A stretch of 64,000 nt of DNA, taken from Sipunculus nudus. Lineage: Eukaryota; Annelida; Sipuncula; Golfingiida; Sipunculidae. Every line of letters starts with the position of its first letter. Position 1 is the stretch's first letter. Position numbers and translations under genes: made by a program. Of the stretch, positions 39,095 to 50,100 are shown in pieces. The stretch spans positions 13,258,839 to 13,322,838 of the forward strand of contig CM049316.1 of NCBI GenBank assembly GCA_026874595.1. The letters run 5' to 3'. Under the pieces are notes generated by a model. The model was not told where the DNA came from. It saw only the letters and a program-made list of their open reading frames with translations, and did not search any database.

Positions 39095-39254
39095 ATTTAG
39101 ACACCAGATGGCGGTTCGTTGTCCTCTGAACAAAACGTGCGTATGATGTGAAAAGCAGCCAACCAGATGCCAATATTTAGACACCAGATGGCGGTTCGTT
39201 GTCCGCTGAACAAAACGTGCGTATGATGTGAAAAGCAGCCAACCAGATGCCAAT
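39095..39254 (+). repeat. 80-bp tandem duplication
   Basis: The unit with TTAGACACCAGATGGCGG recurs exactly 80 bp later (landmark ACACCAGATG at 39101 and 39181), with one base difference seen. It lies in a GC-richer block (about 38940-39670) that splits the LINE pieces. Confidence 0.9.
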
Positions 39255-39708
39255 AAACAAACACGCGACAGGCATCCTGGTTCCGCTCATAGCTGCGCTT
39301 CAAGCGCCGTTTGAAGACAAGTTTACGTTCGAATTTTAATTGCTCCCTCTGCATTCTCGCATCATCGACCGGTTCGATTCTGACAGTATGACTGTGTTAG
39401 CGTAGCCATGTGTCTGGTGGCTGTAGAACTAAAACCAGCCAGCGAGGTGTGCACGCAGCCTTTGTTGTTACGTTTCGTTTGAATTACAGCTCACCGACCG
39501 GGCATCCTATGTGCCCAAGGCCCTAAGTAAACCACGTCTGCGGCAATTCTCTCTGAGCCTGTGGCCTGTTCATACGGTTACCGGGGCGATGAGCTGTCAC
39601 TCGAAATGAACATGATTGGCTTCGTGTATTCCTCGCTTGGCCGTGTCTTCCAGCACAAGGTCTCATCTGATTGGACAAAAATACAGTGCTCCCCTCCGGT
39701 GTAGCAAT

Positions 39709-40330
39709 TCAGGATACGAGGTCATAACAAACAGCGCTTACCATATAGGAAGTATGCTTATAGTTAAAGCGCTGTGTAAAGAGCGTACTTTCCGTTGTAT
39801 ACTCTCCAGTTGATATGATCGACTGTCTGACAGAACAATTGTTACATATCAAATCACCACACTCTAGTACTGGCCGTATTAATAAATTATACATACGATC
39901 TAAACCTTTCATAGGGAAATGGAATATATAATATTTCAAAATTCCCAAACGATTATTGGCTTTCAACATATTATTTTTATGTGTTCCTGCCAGGAAGCGA
40001 ATCAGTCAAGGTTACTCCAAAATATGACATGAGATACCTCAGTTTCTTTGAAGCTCATTTCACCTAGTTTATGTGTAATTTGCAATGTAGCATCATCAAA
40101 TGGCGACTGAGAACTGTAACTGTAGTTACTTTGTGAAGCAAAATAACTGTTAAAAATTTCAGCATGATCGGCTTTGTCTACAATTATGTTCCCATTATGC
40201 TCCAACGATGATGATGTAGGTTGTTGTTTTTTACCAAAGAAAGCCTTAGAAACTTTCCATCATGCACAACACTGAGTATATGGGTCATTGAGTTTTATAT
40301 TTATATTCTTTAAGTATAGCTTATAGCCCT
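39709..40330 (-). pseudogene. LINE ORF2 fragments with the RT core missing
   Basis: From right to left on the minus strand, about 40330-40002 reads ENRKGYKLYL, WKVSKAFFGKK and then DKADHAEIFNSYFASQS, the region just before the reverse transcriptase domain in CR1/Jockey-like LINEs. About 39969-39835 then reads RLGILKYYIFHFPMKGLDRMY..LIRPVLECGDLIC, which normally lies after the catalytic core. The core between them is deleted. One stop interrupts the first part. Together with 38670-38993 this is one decayed LINE inside the foldback-like element. Confidence 0.6.
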
Positions 40331-40789
40331 TTCTATTTTCAAGCACTAAAGAGTTCCGTATTTTCCAAGGTAGAAAGTCAGGGAACTATCGGAAGTCGTT
40401 GGACTCCATTTTGACAACCGTTTGTGCCCGCTGAATCTGCCAGCCTGTGCCTAGACTGAGTCGATGTGTTGCTTGCTTCTCAATGGCGCACGAGTTATTA
40501 ATTCGTGCGCACGAATTAGTAGCCAATGAGCACTGAGCCAGCAACATAAGAAAGCTGTTCTCATTGGCCACTAATTCGTGCGCAAGGATTTGTAATTCGT
40601 GCGCATGAATTAATAAATATTTTTTGTCACCTTGGAAATATATTTTTCACACGTAGTAATTCTGCGCATGGATTAGTAATTCATGCACATAGATAAGTAA
40701 TTCGAGCGCACGAATTGATAAATATTTTTCACCATGTCGTCTCCGGGCTCTGTACTAAGGCAAACCTGAAAAAAAAAAATAATGTTTGC

Positions 40790-41200
40790 TTCAATGCGCA
40801 TATCTCGAAAAAATATCCCAAAATCAAGGCACACACTTCATCAAACATCAGGGCACGCCGATTCATAAAATATTCCCACAACAAGACAAGAGTCTCCCCA
40901 AAATTCCCTATCGTTAGTGCACATCCATTAACAAACAAAGAAAAAATCTCCACAAAATATCTCCTCATCAAGACACGTCCTTTCAACAAATGTAAAAGCA
41001 TGAAGGGACGCCCATGCTTTAACAAACTATCCACGCATCAAAGTACACCTATTCACAAAATTGATACACTTCAAGGCACTCCACTCGACAAAATTACCCC
41101 CTGCAATGGTCACATGCATCGCCATCTCTATAAAGTAACCCCCTTCAAGACACATCGATTTATATCACATGCAGAATACTCTCGCCTCAAGTCACACCTA
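40790..41200 (+). repeat. degenerate array of about 36-bp units
   Basis: Units follow the loose pattern ACAAAAT[AT]TC-C-C..ATCAAGGCACACC..TTCA, about ten to eleven times in one orientation. Because the unit is a multiple of three, one frame stays open for 162 codons (40715-41203) and gives a Lys/Thr/His/Pro-rich peptide. That frame is read as a by-product of the repeat, not as a gene. Confidence 0.55.
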
Positions 41201-41254
41201 TAAATTTGATTAAATGCACAAGTAACAATTTTATACATCTGAGTTAGTGTGTAC

Positions 41255-41286
41255 AGAGCGATTTTATCTTGACTGGATGTCAGCAT
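41255..41286 (-). pseudogene. third, truncated exon 1 of the cupin gene family
   Basis: On the minus strand ATG at 41286-41284 begins MLTSSQDKIALYT, against MVTSSQDKLSLRE in genes A and B. The similarity also covers the leader and promoter to the right (CTTCACTTGG..TGCGA, then a TATA element). After about ten codons similarity ends; the membrane segment, donor site and any cupin exon are missing. What follows is the degenerate 36-bp array. It is best explained as a relic of a third gene copy cut by rearrangement. Confidence 0.6.
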
Positions 41287-41323
41287 AGTTCGGCTGTGGT
41301 CTTCACTTGGCCTGCGATTAAGG

Positions 41324-41340
41324 TATTTATATGATGCTAG
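41324..41340 (-). promoter_or_regulatory. relic TATA element of the third cupin copy
   Basis: CATATAAATA on the minus strand, 38 bases upstream of the relic ATG, aligns with the TATA elements of genes A and B. The sequence next to it is TGATGC.., so the CRE seen in gene A is absent. Confidence 0.5.
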
Positions 41341-41599
41341 ACCAGACTCTCTTCCCACGAATGCAGTGTTCAGGGTTCGGGTAAGGCCCTTCGCCAAAAT
41401 TGTCAGTTACGCTTTCGCGACCTGTTTAAATTATTCTATCCTCCCGGACAACCTTGAACGGTTTCGTGAACTGGTTTTGAGTTGGGTCACACACAGCCGG
41501 ACCGGACCGTTGGGCTTCACTTGTCATGATCGTTACCCATGCAGAGTATTTTCTGTCCTGCTTGCTGTACCACGCAAGGAATTTTGACATATTATGTAT

Positions 41600-42297
41600 A
41601 TCAGTATGTACAAATTTTGTACATTGTAAATAAAATTATTGTTAAAAATTTGAAAATGGTGGATATTTTGGATTCCCTGTTGGACATCATCTTGCTTTGT
41701 AGATTTGTGAGCTAAGGACCTTCTAGATTACATTTTTTTTTATATTTTTTTTTGTACCTGGAAACACGTGTGGCTTGTGTGGAAGAAATGTTATGATTTA
41801 ATTTGAAAATGTTATGCATACTTATAAGATTCGACACCTTTAGATTATCATTAGATTACTAATACCTTAAACATATTTTAGATACGTAATTTTACTTATA
41901 TTTATAACATTCTTATTGTAAGCAAACTTGTTATAAATTTTGAAAAATTGCAGCAATTTTGTTTGATTTCGAAGGGAGCAGAGGGGGAATTTCGGAGATA
42001 TTAAGAATGTGATTATACATATTGCCGAACTTTTCCTGAAAAAAAAATGGAGCTGTAATACCAGGTATTTCTAGGTTTGGGGTCAAAATGAGCTAACTCT
42101 CTTTGCCTACGGTAAATACTTGGAAAACTGTGCGATATCGTCCTTGAGTTCATGCGCGCATAAGACCAACGTGTTACCTCGTGAGTTTGTTATGTGATAG
42201 ACTTGAGGAAGGCCCAATGTATGCCCGGAGAAAAAAATATTCAATGTCAGAGCAAGATGTTACCTCATTGGTTTGTTCCCTACGTTATATATGCGTT
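41600..42297. other. noncoding, no gene seen
   Basis: AT-rich sequence with poly-T tracts near 41731-41752. No supported exon or repeat. Confidence 0.35.
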
Positions 42298-42616
42298 AAT
42301 TCCGTTCATGTGTTTGCGTGTTTGTATGTGCGTGTTTGTATGTGCGTGATCTATGTGCGCGTTTGTGTGCGTGTTTGTTAACATCATGAAATATGCAATC
42401 ATCATGAATGTTTCAGGGCATTTCGAGAATTTGGCAATAGAAGAATCGATTAGATTTTGGTGTGGATCCACACATGATCCCGGATTCAGGAACGTCATCG
42501 GAGAATATTCACAAATGTAAAGTCATTTATGCCTGGCTGAATCAGGGAATATGTCCTGAATAAGTGAATGCAAACATATGGCAGAAGCTTGCATGCTTTA
42601 GAATGCAAATTTCTAG
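42298..42616 (+). mobile_element. Helitron-like short element, copy 2
   Basis: It begins with a TGTGTTTG/GTGCGTGTTTG-rich stretch, continues with GATTTTGGTGTGGATCC..CATGATCC and TATTCACAAATGT, and ends in a TTGCAT (42589-42594) and ATGCAA (42603-42608) hairpin followed by CTAG (42613-42616) and T. The stem differs in sequence from the other copies but keeps pairing. The 5' limit is approximate. Confidence 0.6.
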
Positions 42617-43294
42617 TTAATTTATGGGAGCATTACATTAAGCGCAGAGACTGGGCAATGATGGGATTAGCTGGTGCAAGTGTGACGCCATGAAGAGTAT
42701 TTACAAATGATTTATATCTAGCAATACATGCAGCTTTTAATCTTTTCTGAAACTTAGTGTTCATAATTAATGTCAGAGTTGCGGAATTTCTTGTGGTTTT
42801 CTTGAGATTAATATCACTGCGAGCTAACAGCGTTCATGGAAGTTTAATAGCCTTTAAAAAATCATACAAATTTTTCAGTAAGTTGAAATATTTTGTTTTT
42901 GCTAGAAATTTGTTTAAACTCAGCATATAGAAATAAAATTTTATGGGCAAATGTGGATTTCGAAGAGTTTTACTTGACCTGAATCAATATGGTTACATGG
43001 TGGCTATATCAGATTTTCACCTGGAAACGAGCTCTGCCCTTTTCGCTGGTGGCCCCAGATTGATGCCGGGCGAGGCTTCTAGACCTGGTTGAAGTGGACC
43101 GTCCAAAGATTGTAGGTTTCTCTCCCCCCCCCCCCCCCGAGAGACTATCATATGCCATATAATGATCCATAAAAATTTCTTTTTATTCGTTGTTACTTAT
43201 AAATATTTGCACGATCACTATGAAATAAATGTAGTTTTAATTAAATTAAATTTTGATAGTACAAATCCTCTCGTCCATCTCCGTATTCCAGACC

Positions 43295-43560
43295 TACCAA
43301 CATTTGAAAGCTGGGAATCGGAACAGAGCACAGGACTCAAGCCGGGAGATCGTGAGTTGGAATCTCAGCCCAGGCGGTGAGATTTCTCATGGCCGTGTTA
43401 GTTAACTCACAAACGAGTGCTCCTTACGGGGGCTCCTCGGTGGTATGACTCGGTGGGTGGGTGCGATTACGCACCCAGGGCTCATATAGGTGCAGTTCAC
43501 CGCGGGCCTAGTTAACATGAGGATAAAAAATGAGAGGAAGCGCGCGATATTGCCCTGCCA
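43295..43560 (+). repeat. possible tRNA-derived SINE
   Basis: The string TCGGAACAGAGCACAGGACTC resembles the D arm to anticodon arm of a tRNA-like head, and GTGAGTTGGAATCTCAG about 25 bases on resembles a T arm/B box. Downstream is a perfect 8-bp hairpin (TGGGTGCG 43458-43465 with CGCACCCA 43470-43477) and an AT-rich tail near 43520. The 3' limit is uncertain. Confidence 0.45.
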
Positions 43561-46029
43561 CATAGTTCGAAACCGGAAAGCAATTATGCAGATGTACATC
43601 ATCTATATAATTATTAATAATACGGAGTTGGGTTTTTTCTAGACCACGGTTTACCTGCTTCCGTCCTGATTTGACTCTCCAAATTCGGCAGACGTATCGG
43701 TGGTGTGCTCTTCTGGGACAAGATTATTTTATTTTGCGGGATAATGCTCTATTAGGCTGAATAATTAATAATTTTAATATTTCCCTATTAGGTGCCCCTA
43801 TATCTTTTGTGCTGCAAGGTCCTCCACGCCTGTGACGCTTTTTCGGGAGGTGCCTCGGGCATTTTCACTGGCCTGTTAAAACCGTAGCCAGAGCGCATGT
43901 CCTCCCAAAAAGGCATTTCCGTGCAATACGCGGTCACGCGGGTCCACTGTTAATTCCATTGAACCCCCCCCCCCATTATCCATTGTAATGCCTCTAAAGT
44001 AATTTAAAATAAAATCTATAGTCAGAGCGCACAGACCTCCACCAGAATCTCCTTTAATATCAGTCATGTGTTCACGTGTATTAGTACATCAGCCAGGGGG
44101 TTCACCGGTACCAAACAGGTGACAATTGCTATCAATGTTTTTTTTTTTTAAAGGTGTATGTGTGTAGATAATAAAAATGTCTGATAGCAGTATGAAAGTG
44201 GTAGCTTTCTGTAAAATATCAGCCTGTTTTGAAATGCACTTGCACCGAAATTACAATTTTGCGGTACATAATGTTTTATATCTATTATTTAGTTATAACA
44301 TCTTATATAATGCATGTTTTAAAACAAGTTTGACGTCAGTTGGTAGTAAACATTTTAAACTTTCACCTGGTGTGTTATTCATGTATATAGCTTTCCGAAT
44401 GCCAAAGATATGAATATTTTTCCTCACCCTGTATCATAACAATTTGTATAATTTTTGCTAATCTATTAAAAAGCACAAGATGTATTTCTGATTAGACCAA
44501 CCTTGACCAGTTTGGTTTTTATGAAGTGATTAATGAAGTCTGAAGTCTTTTAGCTGAAAAAAATATGTCTGGCACCCAACTACAATTTGTGGATTTGGGC
44601 GTGGTCACAGGAAGGTGTTATTCCGTTCTTAAGTTAGACGATACAGGTCTTATTGCCACCAACTATCCGCAGAAACAATTAATGCCTGCATGGTTGATGT
44701 TTTTGAGTACTTTTGTGTCCCATACCCACGCACTTATCGAACCCTGATTGGTTAATCCTCCCAATTAACGGGGGCCGATATATAGACTAAAACTCAGATG
44801 TCGCAAGTCGAATGGCACACATGACATGTATGCGACACGGGTACTCGGCTACTTGTTTAAATATATGCTTTTTTGCATGTCTCCTGTTGAAAAAAGAAAA
44901 GGGTGACAAGACAAATCACATATGTATATATAATGCATAAGGAGGTTGCCTGAAGCAAGGTCCCTGCACAACTGAGCTAGAGACCTTGAACTCAAGAGGG
45001 TTGACTAAACTCAGTCCTAAGTTCAGTTATTTCTTATCCCTAAAGATTAAATACTGAAACCTTTGCTTTTTCTTGTCACATGTCAATTGCACTGTTAATA
45101 TTTCAACTTTGTAGTTTCCATTACTATTTGTATGATATGAATATCTTTGATGATGGCAAAAGCTTAAATGGAATAGTTCAAATAGTTAGAATAATGATTA
45201 TCTAAATTGTTTTATTGCTTAATGTCAATAAGTTAATTTAACAGAGCACAATTGAAATATTTAGGAAATCTAGTAAAAAGTGTTGATATATTGATTATTG
45301 GAATATCCCAATACTACAAGTGTCAATCATTAGCCTTTTAGGTGTTACTCAAAACATTAAAGTGGTATAACCAGAATATGATATTACGCAATAAAATCTC
45401 TTGAGGATTAGGAGCCTTATTTAAAGCTCATGAAGTGTTACAAAAGTCATGCATGACTTCAATGTATATTAGTTTTATATATCTATACCTTCCCTCTCGC
45501 TAATAGGACTTTGGCAATTTGGTATGTTGGTGAAAATTAAAAAAAAAAAAGAGTTGTAAGAATGATCTCTTCGGCACAGTATTTGGCACAATCTGATATT
45601 ATCATTTAATATGTTTCTTGAAATACAACAGATTTATATCTGCCGTGTGTTCATTTCATGTACAGGTTTATTAAAAGTCTTCGACTATCTAGATTTAATA
45701 ACTTTTTTTCAGTAAGAACTCTTTATTATATTAAACAATGTAAATCCCAATGCACCAGTCAGCGAAAGTACAACAATGTATAGAACTATTCGTTTTAAAG
45801 GTGTTCATTCCTGGAGCACTTTCAGATAAAGTTCTATATCTGAGTGTTTTAGACAAAGGTTAAACAGTTTTTAATATCTTAAATATAAATTATTAATTAC
45901 ATATTACAGAAGGTATTAAATTGTACATGCCCATTTTGTTTCCTGCACAATGATTTATATTTGTTCTGAATAGTATATGTTATGCAAATAATGATTGGGC
46001 AACTTGCTTAGGGTCGAGTAATCTTGGAT
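43561..46029. other. noncoding, no gene seen
   Basis: AT-rich sequence with a poly-C tract near 43966. A 60-codon open frame at 44565-44747 has no recognisable family and no supporting splice sites. Confidence 0.35.
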
Positions 46030-47198
46030 CAATGATACAGGTACATATTTGCTTGGTAATGGTCTGTACCATGTTTGCATGATGTCTTGTTCAGTAAAGA
46101 TCACTTCAATTACAAATATTCACAAAGTAAAAAAAAATATTAGCATATAGTTTTTTCCAAAAGTAGGGCCCAAAGTTTTTGAATTTTGCTCCATAATATC
46201 ACTGGATTGTCAGCTGAGCGTCATGGTCTAAGGGTCACTTGTATAAATATAATTGTATACAGACAAATTAACAAGTAGGCAGACAAGCAGACAGACAAAA
46301 CTTTAAAACGACAGACTAACAAAAGTCAAGTTATGAGAATCGCAAGGGTACTAGAGCAAGAAATGCTGTACTTTGTTACGTGTATAAACATGCACCTTAA
46401 TAATCTAAGGCCAAACTACCAGTATTACCATTGTTACGTCATATTTAATTGGTACTAGATCGCATTTCTCTTAGGCTTAACCCCAAAATATGGCCGAGGT
46501 CTTTCTATTTATACAGGCCCTTGCCGGATTAGAATCACTTAATCCCTTATTCATGATGGCTTACACCTGGATTTACCATTCGGACATATTCCAAGCAGGC
46601 GGCTTGACGTGGGAAGTGTTCATAAATTACCATTGTTAATGAAAACTAGCAAAGACACGATATATACATGTTTTATTTTCCACGATTCTCAAGGAAAATG
46701 CATACTATAGCTTTTAAAAGATATATCGTAACCTCGTAAAAGAAATAAAATATACAAAATGTATAATACGAATATGAAACATGCCCACTATTAATAAGTA
46801 ATAGGTATAGCCCATATTCATTAATCCATACATGTGTACATTAAAATTTAAAACTGAAGTTACGTCCTTTTTTGGTATTGCACGTATTTGAGGTCGGTCG
46901 GTTTTATAAGGAAAATCCATGTATGATACACAAAATATCCATATCACTCCAAAATAATTATACGCACATTGATTAAATTATTTCAACTGTTTCAGTAGAA
47001 CAGTTTAACTTTCAGACCGTTAAAATTCAAATCCATTCGGTCTTTGTGCCAACCCAATCTGTTTTCCCCTTTAAATACTACCGCGGTCAGCTTGTCGAAT
47101 CTGTAAACAAAATACATATATATACTCTATTAATATACCTTTCTAGAGGTTTTCCTAAATTTATGTTATAATCATAACGCCTGAAAAATTAATAAGTT

Positions 47199-50100
47199 CT
47201 ATGTAAGTTGTGTGATTATGTTACTGTGTTGTGGATACATTTGAAGTAATTGAGTTCTGTTTGCCATCTCAAAATCTTCATATTCAAACCCGGGAGCCAC
47301 AGTGGTGCCGACAAGAGCGTACTTGGAGTCGTCTGCTAAAATGGCGCCAAACCAGCTGTGAGCTGGCGCCAGGACGGCTGGCGACTCATTGTTTTCTATG
47401 TCCGTACCACAGATCTTTTCCTCATACGAGCCGTCTTTGTAGATAAAAAATAATTTCACGGGACCACCCATGTAGTGATGCCATATTTCGTCCGACTGAA
47501 GCCTATGTAGGGTGGACTTTGTTCCTTGTTCCAACAGGAAGTAGATGGCAGTAGACACAGTGCGATTGACGTAACTTCCGCTTTGTGGACGGTACATCCG
47601 AATAGTGTCAGTCGAACGGTAATTTTCATAGAAGAACCCTCCCTCTATATGCCCTTGTAATTTGAAGTGTTTTTTTATTGTTTCGGCGGTGTATTTTTTA
47701 ATCTCTTCTTTGCATCCTGAAAAAAATATAAAATTAGAAACATAAAATATCCACTTACTAAATGTTACGTGGTAAGACTGAACCTTTGGTTCTTTGTTTG
47801 AAAAATTACCACATGACTCGTATCCGTATTACACTACTTACGCTGTGGTTATCAATTGCTGTCGTTCTAGATGTCCATCGTTTGGTAAAGCAAGATTTTT
47901 TTTAATTGGTCTGACCTACAGGGCTCACCCAGGGCAAACAGCTGTAATCAGCTCAATGAGACCGTGATATCGCATTGTGCATCCAAATCCGAGACACTCC
48001 GCTCTGATCCTTGGGCAATGGCCCATGGAAAGCCTTGTGATCAAAACCCGAAACATTACTTAAAAAAGCAGCGGTTAAAACGAAGAAGATCTGGAACGAC
48101 TGCAGTGTATAACCACTGCGTTAGGAGTGTATGTACACGAACATAGAGGTTTCGATGTATTTAACTGTCCTCCCAGAGGAGATATACGGACTAAACAAAT
48201 CGAACGGAGAAAGTACTTAGATTAACAAATATGCATTGTTAGCTTCTTAACAGTTAACTAACACTCTTGATCAATAAACTTTTTTATTTGTACCCACAGC
48301 GGCGTACCTAGCCATATTGCCGCCCGGGGCGGTCGTAGGTATTGTCACCCCTCTTAGGAAATATTACAAAACTCGAGAAGATATGGAAACATATCACGTC
48401 AAATTTTATGTTATATGCTTTTAGTTGAAAACGACACATAATATAAATAAATTAACTCACAAGAAAGTTTTCGCCACACACTAAACACACCTATTTGCTA
48501 ATGTTAATCGATCCGCCTGACTTCAGACAAGTATATATTTAATCATGCAATCCACATAAAGAATAAATTGTAAATAAAAAATAATACACTGCAGGATATT
48601 CACATATAATGTGGTAACTTAATTTATCATGTACACATGATTTGTAATTAGCTTCAAGTCAACATAGTAAAACTTGATTTGGTGGGTGTTATTCAGCTCT
48701 CAAAGCATATAAATATCTTGTCACTTATATAATTTCTACTCTTGTTATGGCATATGATAGCAGGTATATACACGTAATATAGAGCTGTATGATAGCATGG
48801 TGCTGCAGCAAGCAAGTCGCCTATACTTTAGTCTTTACTTAAAACGTTTCATGAGCTATATATGTGCAGAGCATGTTAAATGTTTTCAGAAAAAAAATCA
48901 AATGTTTCGATAAACTGTGATTTTTGTTTGTTTGTTAAAATATCTTAAAAGCAAAAGCTGTGATTTCATTAAATGCTACATCATTTGCATTTAAGAATTA
49001 TTGATTATTGCCAGTTTTATTTATGAGCTAATTATTTGTTATTCAATAAAGTATTTGATTAAATCTCAAGTAATTATATCATTGAAATATATTTTATATT
49101 ATATTCCATATTATATATTGAGTAATTAATTTGAATTGATTTAACACAACAGCACCGATTGTCTGTAAATAAATCATGCAGTTAAGATTGATTAAAGTGC
49201 AAGCAAATACATCTTTATTTCAATGTGTTTCAGTCTAAACAGTACCACTGTTATTTGATACTTATATTGAACATGTTGGATAGCTGCCAGGGGATACATC
49301 TCCTACATGTAACTCCTACATACAGGTCTAAGTAAAAGATTGTTATTATTCACGTTACATTAAATTCTATAACCAGTGGGAAATCAACAGACAAAACAAA
49401 AAATTAGGCAGTACTCAACTTGTTCAGGATTGTGTAAAAGTTTGTATTTTAATGAGACTGTTGTTAATATTGGAAATTATGGAAAAGGGCATTTTGGGTT
49501 GTTTCGGGCTTTTTAAAATCATGGTATTTTGGTGAATTCGAGAATGGCAATTCTTTACACATTCATGGGAAAGGACAACAGAATTTGTCATAACATTTTC
49601 TAAATGCATTATTTGTAAGAGAGAAACTGCTCTCCCTTTAGGGGCAGTTTTCTCTCGGCAGGGTTTCTCCATGGTATAAGTGCCCCCTAATGATTTCTGT
49701 GAACGTAGACGACCCTGAAACATATGCACGACTTTTCAGATTCTCGATGGCGTTCTGACACTGCATGCAAGTCTGCTTGTCTAATAAAATACTTCTGTAC
49801 TTCTTCTACAGAAATCGTACTGGAATCATTTGATTGGTACCATTGCCCAGTTTATAATGCCTGAAATAATTTAAATGGAGAAAAACAGCACAAAATATTT
49901 AAATTTTCCCTACCGATCTTGAAAAAAGATTTGAACCTATAAATTTGAACCTTTTTCAGAAACTCCCCATGCCATCTCTATATACTAATTCACCGAAATG
50001 CCCCCCCCCCCCAAAAAAAAAAATGTGCCGCCCGGGGCGGACTTCCCCTGCCGCCCCTCCCCCCTCCCTTCAGGTACACAACTGTGTACCCATTATTATT

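Larger units (their letters stand above)
38039..40760. mobile_element. foldback-like element with about 60-bp or longer inverted ends
   Basis: The left end (GGTACGGAGCCTGGGAGACA, 38043 onward) is repeated inverted at the right end up to 40760, with the same GTGAA..TATTTAT continuation. Just inside both ends are about ten variants of the palindrome TAATTCGTGCGCACGAATTA (38088-38190 and 40485-40720), mixed with AGGTGTGAAAAATATATTT blocks. The middle holds LINE pieces on the minus strand and an 80-bp duplication. Flanks on both sides carry similar ACAAAATATC..TCAAG motifs in one orientation, as if it entered an existing array. No transposase was recognised. Confidence 0.6.

Noticed and set aside
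39097-39354. Basic minus-strand frame starting MQREQLKFERK
   Set aside because: Half of it is translated from the 80-bp tandem duplication, and no family or splice site supports it.
46714-46947. Minus-strand frame with FPYKTDR..RAI shared with 56842-57048
   Set aside because: The similarity is explained by the segmental duplication. Frames differ in length and extent and lie downstream of the cupin stop codons.
47964-48146. 60-codon plus-strand frame in intron A
   Set aside because: The corresponding stretch of intron B does not keep the frame.
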